The notes under the pieces were generated by a model, which saw nothing but the letters and a program-made list of their open reading frames with translations, searched no databases and was not told where the DNA came from. Positions 1 through 12,600 of a DNA stretch of 64,000 nucleotides are shown here, piece after piece (position 1 is the first letter of the stretch; the number at the start of each line of letters is the position of its first letter). Position numbers and translations under genes: made by a program. The DNA is from Phyllostachys edulis (taxonomy: Eukaryota; Streptophyta; Magnoliopsida; Poales; Poaceae), in assembly GCA_036346405.1 (NCBI GenBank), contig CM070550.1:16960115-17024114 (forward strand), read 5' to 3'.

Positions 1-43
1 GAACAATGTTAGCAAGCGCATACATTTTACAGGTATTGCTCCT

Positions 44-349
44 TCATTTCAGCATATCAGACAATGAAGGATAAATATGGAATATTGCTAGCAGCAGCAT
101 ATAGTTTATAAGTATAGTAAACAATGCGAGGCAATATCTGCAAACATGAATATGCAGGAGGAAATATGAAAGCAGCACTTGTTCATCAAGCATGACGAAA
201 TCCTTTCTTAACACATTCCGAGCACCTGTCCGTTCATGTGTTTCCCACATTCTTGTAGCTCTTATTCGAACACGCCAATGTTGTATTTCTTGGGAAACAA
301 CACTTAGCATAGAGTAGGCCATTTGTAATAATGTTTTATTTATCATCAA
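44..349 (-). CDS. RPA-like (DUF223/OB-fold) exon of Helitron, partial
   Basis: A minus-strand open frame starts at an ATG at 349. It contains a tryptophan-arginine-rich stretch (QHWRVRIRATRMWE) followed by a hydrophobic strand ending in FVMLDEQ. This is the pattern of the first OB-fold of replication protein A-like proteins (DUF223) encoded by plant Helitrons. A plausible splice donor (CAA|GTGCTG) follows directly after DEQ at about 178, so the coding exon is probably 179-349 and the remaining frame to 44 is intron. The rest of the gene lies beyond the left edge. It lies downstream of the Rep-helicase gene on the same strand, the usual place for a Helitron RPA gene, where it presumably supplies single-strand DNA binding. 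Whether the full gene is intact cannot be seen. Confidence 0.6.
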   Translation of the reverse strand: MMINKTLLQMAYSMLSVVSQEIQHWRVRIRATRMWETHERTGARNVLRKDFVMLDEQVLLSYFLLHIHVCRYCLALFTILINYMLLLAIFHIYPSLSDMLK

Positions 350-1109
350 GATATATACATAGTGAACTGTGTGGTAAATGGAAATTATTCAAATGAATAT
401 AGAGAAAATTCAGCCCACATGTATGGAGGCACACAAAGAAAGATGTTCTAAAAAATTGACGCATGTATTAGTTTGTTTGGCAAAAAAATGTATACGGACA
501 ATAAACTGGGTGGAAACACAAGATTATATATAGGACTGAAATGTCAAACTAGCACGCAAATCATTTTTTATCTCAAAATATTTTTTTTGTCAAGAGCAAC
601 CGGCTGTGTTGATGTATTAAGAAATAACGTTTTGGTTACTATGTATGGACATACTGGAAAAGGAACTAAAATATTGTGGGGGCAACGTGACTAATCAGTT
701 AGCGGTAGTATCATAGTTGATTGAACACTGTATATTTATCGCTAGTGAAAACAAGAAATTGCATGTGTTTTACAGTGACGTGTCATATTATAAAAAGAAG
801 AAGGGAAAACTGTCTATGTTTCGTATAAGTATGAATCTTATTGTTGGTGAAATAAAATATAATGTATTGCCAATCTTAAAGCCACTATAATAGATATTGT
901 TAGTACCGGGAAGACAGTGCAAAATGCAAACATTAGGAAAACGATCAGAGACCGATGTTTTGGAAGCATACAGTGGGTAAACAACTGGAACATGAAAATA
1001 ATGGAAAAAATGCAGTGTAATGTATAGGTTGCTGATAAGAATAATCTAGGCTAATATGTGGGAGGCGGTAAAAGTTGTTGTATCTAATAAAATGTATGCT
1101 GATTCATAC
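350..1109. other. Helitron spacer, no gene recognised
   Basis: This is AT-rich sequence between the RPA-like exon and the end of the helicase gene. Short open frames on both strands lack any recognisable family motif. It is read as untranslated or intergenic Helitron DNA. Confidence 0.5.
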
Positions 1110-4100
1110 CTAGAGATCTTGTATGACTTCCTTATAAACTATATTTTTGGTAGATGACCCACATGTACCATCCTTATTTTCAATCAACATGGATAGGCCA
1201 TCTGGTGTTGTAACACGAGAAACAGTGACATAAAGCTGGCCATGTGAGAAAACAGGATTTCTAAGGTATATTCCCACCCTCGTTAATGTTTGGCCTTGGC
1301 TTTTGTTGATTGTCATAGCATAGCAAACATGAACGGGGAACTATCGTCTTTGCAAAACAAATGGCCATTTGGATTTTCCTGTGTTCAAAGAGATTCGAGG
1401 AATGCAGATAGATTGACCAACGGCTATGCCTGTCATAATGGTTCCTTCAAGTAAACGATTGCCTAAATGAGTGATAATTATTCTTGTTCCATTACATAGA
1501 CCCATACTCTGATTTAGATTTCTAAGAAGCATGACGGGAATACCAACCTTTAGCAAGAGGTGATGTCGAGGAAAATTAGGGACATTTATAGAGTTTAAGA
1601 ACTCTGGAGGATATAAAAGCTCTATATCGGCAGTTCGATATGTAGAATTAGAGATAGTATCACAACTTAAGTATTGCTTAATTGGGATCTCCTATCACTT
1701 TGTCTAGAATAAAATCGTTAATAATGTCAACGGTTGTATTCGTGGGACATACGATCGCTCTTTCAGCCAAGTATGATAGTTTCTTATAATTGTTATGAAA
1801 TGATTCATACACGGTGTCTACCATCACTGCTATCTTATCTCCTTTGGTTTTCAACAAAAAAATGTCGGGTATGTCTATCCACACATCATGTGGTTCATTT
1901 CCTTTTGTACGTGTAGGAACGGTACCATTCCCAATTGCAAGAATCCATTCAGCAAAAGCACTAAGCTTGTTTCGTTCAGTCTTTGATAATGACGGATTTG
2001 ATAGTCTCATGTTGGTTTTAAGAGATAGTAGTCTTATATATCGCCATATAGGGCTTTTTTGTGAGAGAGGACAGAACAATATCATTTTGGCATCCACCGT
2101 CGATAACAGGTAGAACCTGACAAAAGTCTCCACCCAAAACTATAGGCATACCTCCAAATGGTAACATAGCCATCGCGTGTTCGGCGTCCGAAAGTAGGCC
2201 ACGAAGAGTTCTATCCAATGCCTCAAAACATCTACAATGGCTCATGGGCGCCTTGTCCCATAATATAAGCAATGTTTTTTTATAAGATCACCTAGCATTG
2301 TTCCTCTATGGATACCACAAAAGGATCTTTCGTCAATGTCGAGAGGAATACGAAATTGCGAATGCGCAGTATGGCCTCCAAGAATTAGTAACGCAGCAAC
2401 ACCCGAAGAGGCAACATCTAATACAATTTTGCCTTCAGACCTGAGCTTTGTTATTATGATATTCCAAAGGAATGTTTTGCCCGTACCACCATGGCCTGAC
2501 ACGAGCAATACGATTGGTTTTTTTTTGTATGGATACTATGAATAACTTCATCGTATATAAGCAATTGGTCTTGATTCAAGCTTTCATGAAGACGCTCCCA
2601 TTCAGACATGGTGATATTTGAAGCGTAAGACATCTCATTTGTGACAAGTCTATTCAGAGTATTCTCTGGAACTCCAACAGTAGTAGGTGTAAGGTTAAAG
2701 GATGACAATGATGATCCGTTAGTTGAGAACAAAGTTTGGAGTTCTAGGATTAATTGTGATTGCATATACCTATTCGGTATAACATACATATGATTATGTA
2801 GCGCTGTTCGTATTCGTTGGGCTATATCGTCTACAAAATACGTCCAATACCTTTCGAAAAGCAAACGTGGGTTCGCAACATCACAAAAAAGCAATATTGT
2901 CATGAACAAATTTCATAACTAGAATGATGTGGATGACTGGATAGCCTCATCGAATAGAGCAAACCATTCATTGTCATCTTCGAGGAGACCACACGCTTGG
3001 CATGCCTCTCGGAACGTAGTATACAAAATGTTGTCATAACATCTTAAATCTTCATAGTTTTGTGCGCCACGGACAATCATCAGGAGCATTCTCATATAGA
3101 AGAGTTCCCCCGTATTTGGATGGACGTAATATATTCTACCAAGCTTTGTTCCTCGCTTTCTCTTTTTCCATAACCTAGCAGCGCCATCCCAAATGTATTT
3201 GCTCGGAAATTCGCAATATGTGAGATTTCTTGCAGCTATATCTATCTGGTTAGCAACAAACCATTAGTGAGCATTGTTTTCATTTGTAAGTCATCCTGAA
3301 TGAGTTCATGTAAAGATGTTTCTTCATGGTACACCATTCTATTCATACCAAGCAAATATATCTGAAGGCGTTCATCCGCTGGGGTTCGCTCATGTATGTC
3401 AAAGGCAAGCAAACACCAAAACGCTTCACAGGATGATAAATATCTACAATTGATGTAGTCCTATATTTCATCAATGGTTTGATTGGAGGATGTCTGCAAA
3501 TTAGAATCTGTTGTGTTAGTAGACCTAATGAAAGCACGTGTTCGATCATGACCTTTTGTAATGTACTTGAAAAGGTACTTCACCAAATTCACCAAATCGG
3601 GGTACAGTCCATCTGTTATTGAGCCTAGCGTTGTTCTTGATCACAAAACGACCATCATCTCGACGTCTATATATGGGGAAACTAGATTCATCAATCATGG
3701 TTTCATGACGGAATGATTTAGGATATTTCTTGGAGCAAGCGTGATCTTTCATGTAGGGGCATCGTTTGTTAAGATCACAACGAAGGCCACAGACCATGAA
3801 CTCTTCAACCAAAGCATATCCAAGTGGATCGACAGAAACATCTGGCAATTCGGCCGACACCAACCCATCAATGAATGTAGACGAAGGTTCGGGATGACCC
3901 GCTAGCCACACAAGGATGTGCACATGTGGTAGGCCTTTCTTCTGAAACTCAGTGGTGTACATAGCTGTATTAAAATGAAAAACAAAGGATATGATAGTTC
4001 AATAGAAGCATAGGAACAACAAGATGAATAAAAGATGAAAGGACATACGCGTACCAGCGTTAATAGGGCCAAAAACAATTCCAGTTTTAATACCACTAAA

Positions 4101-5642
4101 TAAATCATTTAGTTTCATCTTGAACACACGGCATTAATCCATGTCAGATCTATCATGTGGGCGTTGTCCAGGCTCTGGTTTGAGTGCATCAGCAATTTTG
4201 GGCCATTTAGGATTGCACGTGAAGGTCACGAATAAATCGGGTGGACCATATACATGGCAAATAGCCATAGCATCATAGCAATTCATGTTCATATAGCGGC
4301 GTGACCCAGTAAAGCTGACAGGAAGCGTCCTCTTGATGCCAACATTTTGACCACTGGTGCATCCACGACCAAGAGCATCAGAAATACTGTGATAAGTTTC
4401 CGTTCTGAGTTGGTCCTGGTGTTCAGTGATGAATGTTAATCTTGAGCATTCAACACAAGAATTGGCATTAACTATGGCTTGGTCAGACAAACGACCACAA
4501 CAAATGTATGGATTGGGCTGACCCTTCCTGTAATGACACAAGTAGCAATAGTATTCGAGCATGCTAGCGTCTTCTTTGGCGGAAGGTACATACCCTCGAG
4601 TTTGACCAATTTTAGACCAACATAGAAGCCTTTGTCACCGTAAGGGAACAAAAGTGGGTGCTACAATGACATCAAAGCAGGATGTAAAGGAGAGATCTAT
4701 CATAAAGGACTCGATAAGGTGTGGACCACTATATCAAAATTGTAAGATTCTATGTTAAGATCACCAACTATCAATGCAGCTAGTTCCAGTGCAGTGGGAG
4801 GTATGTATTGGTCACTTTTAATTGATCCAAAACCTAAAATTCGAATTGATATGTTGTTTTCTCCAGATGAAAAGATTCTTTGTCTAGCAGCTCTAAACGC
4901 ATCTACAATGGATGGATCCGGGGAAGCACCTTGATCGAAGCTAGCATCGAATACGTTTAGATAGTTTTGAAGTTCATTTTTAGTGTCGTACACATAGAGC
5001 TGCGCAAACTACGGTGTTTCACCAACAGACGGTGACATGGAACCAATACGATGACGTACCACACCATTTATTCTAAACAAGTAAGGGCCGCGTCCAATAT
5101 TTATGGATTTATCAACCTCTACACCAAGAGAGGTAAAAGCAAAAAAGGAAATTGTACGATCTTATAAGGCGCATAAATGAGTTTGATCCAGCGGCACCAT
5201 CAAAATGAATTAAATCTTTCAATGGCTGAGGCCACGATTTAAACGGAGGCAAAACAACTTTGCCTCCTCGACAACAGGCGTTGTAGGTAACTCGTTGTTG
5301 GGTGAACGCGGTTTGTTGCCTGAGCCTTTCTCCATACCAGAAGACAGCACCACAATATACACAGAAATAGTCAGGTCCACCATAATAGGATCGACCAGAA
5401 AAGGAAGCTGTCAAAACAGTGACAAACAAAATTAGAGCATGCAAGCCACTTCATTTGTGGCAGAGCGAATTAGCAGGGATCGGGAAAAAAAAACCTTTGA
5501 GAATGTCAATGTATTCTTTGTTAAGCCGAGGAACACCGTCTGTCAGAGGCATAGGGGATGGAAAGGCTAGTAAAAGGACGGAAAAAGCGAACAAAACAAC
5601 AAAGTTAGAATGGTAAGAGTAAATATAGAAATATTTCCCCAT
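1110..5642 (-). pseudogene. Helitron Rep/Pif1 helicase transposase, frameshifted
   Basis: Minus-strand blocks follow the order of the plant Helitron transposase. At 5444-5112 is a cysteine motif (FCVYCGAVFWYGER). At about 4560-4134 is the Helitron_like_N domain (MNMNCYDAMAICHVYGPPDL). At about 3930 is the HUH motif GLPHVHILVWL, followed near 3570 by the two-tyrosine segment YLFKYITKG. The helicase follows, with Walker A GHGGTGKT near 2490, a Walker B segment reading WDKAPM near 2250, motif III GGDFCQVLPVI near 2130, motif V near 1500 and motif VI YVTVSRVT near 1215. A small upstream exon (5642-5451) has splice-like borders. The glutamate expected after the Walker B aspartate is lysine, and stops and frame changes separate the blocks, so no functional enzyme is predicted. 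Rep would cleave and transfer single strands, and the helicase would unwind during rolling-circle transposition. Confidence 0.9.
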
Positions 5643-5750
5643 GGGAATCGTACAAAGTTAAAACGGCGTATGCGTCTGGCAAAGAGCCTGTTAGAATGAT
5701 TTATCGATGCCTCCTCGCGCGAAATATGAGGTCGCAGACTGGACGCTAGT

Positions 5751-5755
5751 AGGTG
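5751..5755 (+). repeat. Target-site duplication AGGTG, left copy
   Basis: AGGTG immediately precedes the first TG of the 5' LTR and is found again at 22341-22345 directly after the last CA of the 3' LTR. A 5-bp duplication is normal for Ty3/Gypsy integrases. Confidence 0.9.
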
Positions 5756-5873
5756 TGATGAGGATATAACAATCCTTATTTTATTATATATCTATAATTC
5801 ATATTATGGATAATAATGACGTCATATAACTCTTGAGTATACCCTTTAATATTCATAAGGAAGAAGCTGAAAG

Positions 5874-6056
5874 TCGTAAGTTCTCCTACGACCACCCTGT
5901 AGTTGTGGGTCTTCCTACGACTACCTCATAGTCGTAAGCCCTTCTACGACTATCCCGTGATCATAAGCTCTACTACGATCGATTTGTGGTTATAGGCTCT
6001 CCTACGACCACCACCTTGTCGTAAGCTCTTCTACAACCAGTCCTCAGTCGACAAGA
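5874..6056 (+). repeat. 29-bp-period palindromic array in 5' LTR
   Basis: About six degenerate copies alternate GTCGTAAG with CTACGAC, so that each unit can pair with itself or its neighbours. The same array type is in the 3' LTR (21664-21846) and in the 3' internal region. Confidence 0.8.
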
Positions 6057-6297
6057 CTCACAGACATGTGGGCCTAGTCGATCAGGGAATCTCATGTACT
6101 GTATCCAAGGATATGAGCAATCAATTACGCTGTTATTCCCTAGAATAACAGCAGGACTTAACTCCCTGTTATGGTGATAATTGCCTGGCAACGTGGGAAC
6201 ATTACAACTCCCATAATATCCTCCGGTAACGGCTCCACGATCTGGTGCGTTAATGTGATCTTTATACTAAAGATCCAACAGCGCACCCCGGGGACAG

Positions 6298-6304
6298 TAT
6301 AAAA
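6298..6304 (+). promoter_or_regulatory. TATA box of 5' LTR
   Basis: TATAAAA lies just downstream of a GC-rich stretch (CACCCCGGGGACAG) and is conserved at 22090-22096 in the 3' LTR. It fits the core promoter of the element, with transcription starting about 30 bp later. Confidence 0.7.
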
Positions 6305-6549
6305 GGCAAGGATCATCAGGAAGAGGGGAGGGGGAAAGAAGATTAGAAGGACAATACTCTAGTCTCTGATTCCATCTTGTAATCCAGTATACTCAATACA
6401 TACACACAGGAGTAGGGTTGTTATTCTCCCGTGAGAAAGCTTAACTCAGTATAAAAATCCCGTGTCTCCATCTCTGTGTGATTTTGAGCCTAGAGGAACC
6501 CTCGAATCAAATAATCTTTACGTAAGTTCGGTTCTAAAACACCGACAGT

Positions 6550-6567
6550 TGGCGCCGACCGTGGGGA
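6550..6567 (+). other. Primer-binding site of Tat-like element
   Basis: TGGCGCCGACCGTGGGGA starts two bases after the LTR end, the position and TGG start expected for a tRNA-primed minus-strand synthesis site. The tRNA was not assigned. Confidence 0.7.
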
Positions 6568-6614
6568 TCTTTGAGTCATCAGCTTTCCTTTGTCTTTCCG
6601 ATTCTCATGCTCTC

Positions 6615-9600
6615 ATGGCAGGAGAGTGGAATGAGGAGAACTGGTTCGACTTGGCCGATTATGCAGATATTGACATGGATGCCGGTTTCGACTATGAGCC
6701 GAGCGATGCATCATCCGATGGTGATATCGCCTCTGGAGATCTTTCTCCAGGAGACCTTACCATCGATGGAGTTGAGGAGGGATCCTTATCCCCCACAACT
6801 ATACGTCCAGATGGAGAACCAACTTCCTCAGAGGACAAGGGTCAATCCGACCACAATGAGGGCTGTCCCAAGGCAGACTCGTGACACGGTGAGGGTTCCC
6901 TCTCCAAATGTCCAAGTCCGCCTAAGACAGTCCGACCTGGCGCGACAACTCCTGGAAGTCGTAATTTCGGATCTTCATCAACATCTGGTGATTCTCTCTC
7001 TCCGGTTAGCCCAGCCAAGAATGCGATCGAACATGCTCTTCCTGTGAGTTCGACCATCCCAACGTAGGACTCGCTTGCCGACAGAGATGGTTATAACCCG
7101 AAATTCCCCTTCCTGGAGGGGTTTACTCCAAGTCGCCAGATGGTGTCATTCGACGACTCCTCAAGCGAGGAGGCCTCTAGCGCAAGTGGAGATCATCAAT
7201 GGGAGGTCTTCGTCCTGACCTCAGGTAGCAATAACTCTCCTAGAGATGAGGCTGCAGATGCTCCCCGAAGATCACAACCTACGACCACTCGTGGCAATGA
7301 CAAAGACACCACCGATGACGACCAGAGTCAATACTCTGATGAGCGTGCGGGAAATTCTCGAGATCATCACACTCCATTGAGGCAAGCTCAAGGATCAGGT
7401 ATGAATGATTCTGAAATAAACCAACGAAAATGAGTCGCAGCTCAGAGAAAATTGCCTGGGCGCGCTCAATACCAGTCGGAAGAAGCTCAAGAACTTCAGC
7501 ATATCAACTGTGAGACCCCCGGGTATTTAGCTCGTAATGCTTAGCCATCCACTTGACTCTAGCATCACAAACCAAATATCCCGCGTCTCGGTATATTATG
7601 TACCTCCCAAATCATCGTCATCTAGCGATATGAACCGACAAAGCGAAAACACCGAATAAACACCAAATTCCAAAAGTCTTCAAAAATTATGAAATTAATA
7701 CAGTAGTTAGATTATGATTTAATATGAATTTAGAAACAAAAAATATTTGATTTTGAGTTTGTATGTGAGAGTTATAGTAGTTTGAAAATCAGATTTCTGG
7801 AAAATGCTGAGAAATTCACTACATTATCGTTCATCCGATTTTAATTATTTAGTGAAATTTTGTAGGATAGTGGTGGATATAAGGATTACAAAAATGGATA
7901 GAGGATAAAATTATATGAACAACCCAATTGGATTCATCCCATTTGGAGTTCAAATGAATTTCTTATGAATTTTTGAAGTTAATTCAAGTTCTAGTGTAAA
8001 GACACTTCATTCCTGAAATTAATTCTAAAATCCGAATTTTTCTATAATAGTAACATGTTCCAAACTTATGCCAAGTTAAAGTACATTAAAAATGGAAACC
8101 AACAAAATTGGTTTCACTCGAATTGGAGTTAAAATGAATTAGTTATCATTTACTGAAATTGACTCTATAGCATAAGCTAGGTCTACTATTCATTACGAAT
8201 AAACCTTTTTCAGCACATGTTCTTAGATTAGTTCCCTCTTTTAGCCTAGATGCTAATGACTTCAGCAAAAATTCTAATCTCAACTATTTCCCAACATATT
8301 AATTCTTTGCCAAAACAAAGCATTCTCAGTTTGTTAAGGGCATTCATAGATGCTTATTTTTCAGATTTGCTTGCCTTCTAAATGATTTTACTCTTTTAGA
8401 TTAAAAACTAAAGGCTGTACCTTAAGAGGTTTACTTACTGATCTAAGCATTCAACAAGGTTTAAGCTTTTAATCAAGTGGTTTGTAAATTTTGAATGCTC
8501 CATTAACTAGTAATCTTATTGACTGGTTTTCAAAATTGGCTACTACGGCTAGATAAAAGCCCAACTGACTAGTTGAAACAAGAGCATTACCAACTACTGC
8601 ATCTACAAGGTCATAAGCCTAATGCAAACTTTTATTAGCTTCAGGTTGACTTCTCTGTCCATAACATCTATCAGAACTAAATGCTACAAGTTAATTAGAC
8701 AAAATTGATTTTATTCAGGTAACTGTTCATACCCTTGCAACAGCAAGATTGTTTAGGCTAAAAATGCTATTGACTTAACTTTATTTTTGCTAAATCAAAG
8801 GAGTGACTCAATTGACATAAATCAGGTTGGTTAGCAAAAGAAGTTTGATTCTATAAGTGGTTTCAACTGACAACTCAAGTCTTCTTCTAATCCTTCCCCT
8901 TCTCTGTTCAATATTTCTTCCTTAAGACCGTACTGTTTGTGCTGCTAGTTAGATAAAAGTTCAGTGGTTAAATGAGCCAAGGACATTTGTAACTACTGGT
9001 ATAAGAATGGCACTAGCCTACCGACAAAACCATTTATATTCAGTTTGCCTTCTCTGTTCCTTCATTCCTTTTAAGTAGTTTTTCTGATTTGAGGTACTAA
9101 TAACTTTAACTCCTTGATAATACAAACTTCAATTCTTTGTTAACTTAGGAAACTTAGTTTTGGAATTGAGTGCAATTTGACAAAACAAGATTTCTTCTAA
9201 ACCTCTTTTCTGCTTATCAGTTCAACCAAAAGACTATACTGATCTTTCAACTACTCTTCCCACTAATTCATTTTCCAAATTGCTTAGCACACTTTTGAGT
9301 GGCATCATTTTCAGTCAACAAGGTGGTTTTCTCAAATCCCTACAGTGATTCCATTTTCAGTGAAGAGGGTTCTTCAGAGATGAAACTTACAAGAACAGGG
9401 CAGATAGAGGGGCTCGGGTGAGGTATGTCGCCGGTGAGGGGAGTGGCGTCGAGGCGTCAGCACCCACCAAATTGGATTGCCCGAGGGCTCTGGAGCTCAA
9501 GGTGGTGGCAGGCGGCTTGAGTCGCACCGAGGCGGCGCATGGCGAGTGCGGGTGGCGGCCGGATCGTGGAGGCGAAAAGAGGGTGGCGACCGAGAAGACT

Positions 9601-12600
9601 AGGAGGGAAATTAGGGCACGCAAGGGTACGAGTAGAGCTCGAGGGACTCAGGGGTGGTTGCCTTGACGGAGAAGCACCAAAGTGGGCGGCGGTGGAAACT
9701 TCTTGCCGTGAGGTGGTCACTGTGGCGGGGTCATTGTGGAGCAAAACAACATAAGTGAGTGATCGGGGAAGGTCAAGGGAGACTAGAGGGTGCTCAGGAA
9801 GGGAGGAATCGGAGAGGGGTTCGCTGGAGAAGAAGTGGCGTCGGGGAAAGCGGTGGGGGCCGGAGTCAGAGAAGATGGCGTGCGCGCGGCTCCTCGGTTG
9901 ATGACCCCCAAAATTGACGGAGGGCTTAAGCTCACCATGGTGTTGGGCGCACCATGATGCGTTCGGGGGTGGAAGGGGATCACCGGAGTGGTCGGAACAG
10001 CAATGGGCGCCCTCGGCAGTGCCGCCATGGCTCTCGGCTTTGAAGCTCGAGTTGATCTGAGGAAGAGAAATGGAGGGGGAGGTAGGCGAAAACGAAGAGG
10101 GAGAGGAGGAACACTCAGTGTTCGGCTTAAAAGGGGGCGAGAAGGACGGGATCGCTCGCGAGAACCCGAGCTTCCACTCTGCTCGGTCATGGCGTCTTCC
10201 CGCGATTTCTCGGCTTGGACAGAGAGCGAGGTGACGGCGTCCGGCGAAGGGCCTGGTTGGTTTCTTTGTGTCTTGGTGGAGCGAGCGCCAAGCAAAGATG
10301 GACGGAGGAGGTCGGGCAAGGTGGCAAGCATGCATGGCCTTCAGAGGAAGAGCGAAGCGTGGAGGAAGACGGCTATTTGCCCAAGTGGTCAAGGAAGCAA
10401 GGAGAAGATGGCTTAGCGAATAGGTCCGGTGGAACCAGGTCGGCTCGAGTGCGGTCGGTATTTGGCTCGGGTCCGGTCGGATGAACAGTGGATTTCCTGA
10501 TTTTCCAAAATAGCTGAGGGTTCGAGGAATTATTAGATATAGCTAAAGAGCTCCGAAAATTATGAAATTTTGAGGGAAGGCTGAAAATACAGACAAGATT
10601 ATTCTGTAATTAAATTTTTTTGAGTTTTAATTGAAGTAAATTTTCCCCTAAAATTATTTTAAGTGCATGTTCTTGATGTTTGACTTCTAGTTTACTACTT
10701 TGACTAGCTGCTTTAAATTAGCAATTTAATTTCTACAAAATGTGAAATTTTTAGGGTGAGCATCTAATATGTTCTAGAACCTAGGAAAAATATTTCCAGG
10801 CACTGTTCACTTGAGTTGTTTGTATTTTAAATTCAAATTCAAATTTGAACCTGCAAATTGAGAAGAAATCAAATGACCTCCAAAAAAATTCCAGAAAATT
10901 CCAAATAAGCAAACTAGAGCATTTAGAACTCAACTAAAGTATTCCCAGCTATGGGTCCTACTATACTTTCAAAATAAAAGATAGTTTGTAATTCTAAGAT
11001 AAAGAAAGTATACTTGCAAATTGAATTTTTGAGTAATCTTTTGAAAGTACCTCAAGCATTCTAGGAGCATATGAGGTGTTACTATTAATAATTTGAATTC
11101 CAAAATACATATTCACATATTTGAAACCTTTTTAGTTTTACCCTAAGTTCAATTAGAGTTTTTGAATTGGAGAAGGAGTATTGGATTACTAGGTTTTAAA
11201 TTTAGTCTTCAAAATCAAAGGTTTTTCTACATAGGGTTTTATACCCTATTCTGAATTAAGTTTTCAAATTCTTGACAAACTTTTATTTTGTTTTAGAAAT
11301 TTCATTTCTAGGTTTTGGAAAACCAGGTTGTAACCTATTTGCTTTGCAACAAAAAGTTTTAAAAAGGTCCAAAATTTCACAAATGCACATTAGATGCTTA
11401 ACTAATCCAACTTAAGGATTTTGGCTGTTACATCAACGACCTGCTTGAAAACCAATCTCGAGAACTTGCCCGAGCACCTGGCTACAACCTCTTCGCCGAA
11501 GAGATCGCACGAAGGCTGCGGAGTACGATGAGCAAGCTCGAACGACCCCACCGGCGTCATTCCAGGAGTCGTGGCAGTACGACTCCATCAGCTTCCAGTC
11601 AATCGAGTCACTCCCCAATCCGGAAAAGAGTTCGCCGAATGCCTAATGATCATAAAGCTCCTAGGAGAGGTGATCATTCACCACTCCGACCGAAAGGTTT
11701 GCAATAGCAGACAAGATACAAGGAGTATTACCCTCGTAGGATCGAGACTTGCTATAAGTCAGATTCACCCCTTGCTGGATATCGTCGAGTACGATCAATT
11801 GGTGACATCAACCCCTCTTTTCTACAAAGGAGGCGTTACAACGTGATTACCGGATGTCGGGCATTCTCGCTTGACCTCCGAGCAGTTCACTGGCTGCCGC
11901 GATTTCGACCATGGAATATGTAGAAATTTGACGGGTCTCAAAATCCCATCGAATTCCTTTAGATCTACACAACCGCTGTCCGAGCAGCAGGAGGAGGAGA
12001 GTGCGTCATGGCGAATTACCTTCCTACTGTGCTCGAAGGGTTTGCTCGATCATGGTTATTAAACCAACCAGTCGAGTCAATCTACTCGTGGCAACTCCTC
12101 TGTGATCTGTTGCTGGCTAATTTCCAGGGCACCTACCATCGTCCCGGAAAGGAGGACAACCTACACAGGATGCGACAAAATGACCATGAAACACTACGCC
12201 AATTCATCAGGCGTTTCAGTCAGGTTCGCAATTCTATTCCTGAGGTTTCTGACGCATCACTTATCAGAGCCTTCAAGCAGAGAGTCCGTAGCAGAAGGAT
12301 CACAGAGGACATCGTTTTGAACCCTCCTGCTACTGTAGCTGAACTCTTCGAGATGGCAGATCGGTACGCTACTGCTGACGAAGCAGTTGAGTGGACCAAA
12401 ATCATCGATCGAGATGACTAGCACCCTCAGGAGACTAGTGAAGGTAGCAAAAAGAAGGATAAGAAGGCCAAGAAATCGAAGAACAAGGCAAAGGGACAAA
12501 AGCTTCAAGCCAATGCTTCTAAGGAGATCCTGGCCGCAAGCGATAAGGAGCCACGAACTGACAAGCAATACCCCGATCGAGACAAAGGTAAGCGCCTCGA

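Larger units (their letters stand above)
1..5755 (-). mobile_element. Helitron, 3' part, autonomous type but decayed
   Basis: The minus strand carries, in order, a Rep (HUH/Y2) nuclease domain, a Pif1-type helicase domain and an RPA-like exon, which is the gene set of autonomous plant Helitrons. The right boundary given here is only where the Gypsy element interrupts it: the 5-bp duplication AGGTG lies at 5751-5755 and again at 22341-22345, so Helitron-side sequence resumes after 22345. Neither Helitron terminus was found: no convincing 5'-TC end or 3' hairpin plus CTRR end was seen, and the 3' end is probably left of the window. The domain content is certain; the element limits are not. Confidence 0.85.
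5756..6547 (+). repeat. 5' LTR of Tat-like element
   Basis: It starts TGATGAGGATATAAC and ends ACACCGACA, and matches 21548-22340 almost throughout. It holds a palindromic 29-bp-period array (about 5874-6056) in the U3 part and a TATAAAA box at 6298-6304. Confidence 0.93.

Noticed and set aside
5874..6056. Possible CRISPR-like array (regular direct repeats)
   Set aside because: Repeats are degenerate and palindromic with no unique spacers, lie in a plant LTR and recur in both LTR copies.
9457..10392. 311-residue minus-strand frame in the GC-rich core of the solo LTR
   Set aside because: It overlaps long frames on plus and minus, is rich in Pro, Ser and Arg without domain order, and lies inside an LTR. 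GC-rich DNA with few stop codons explains it.
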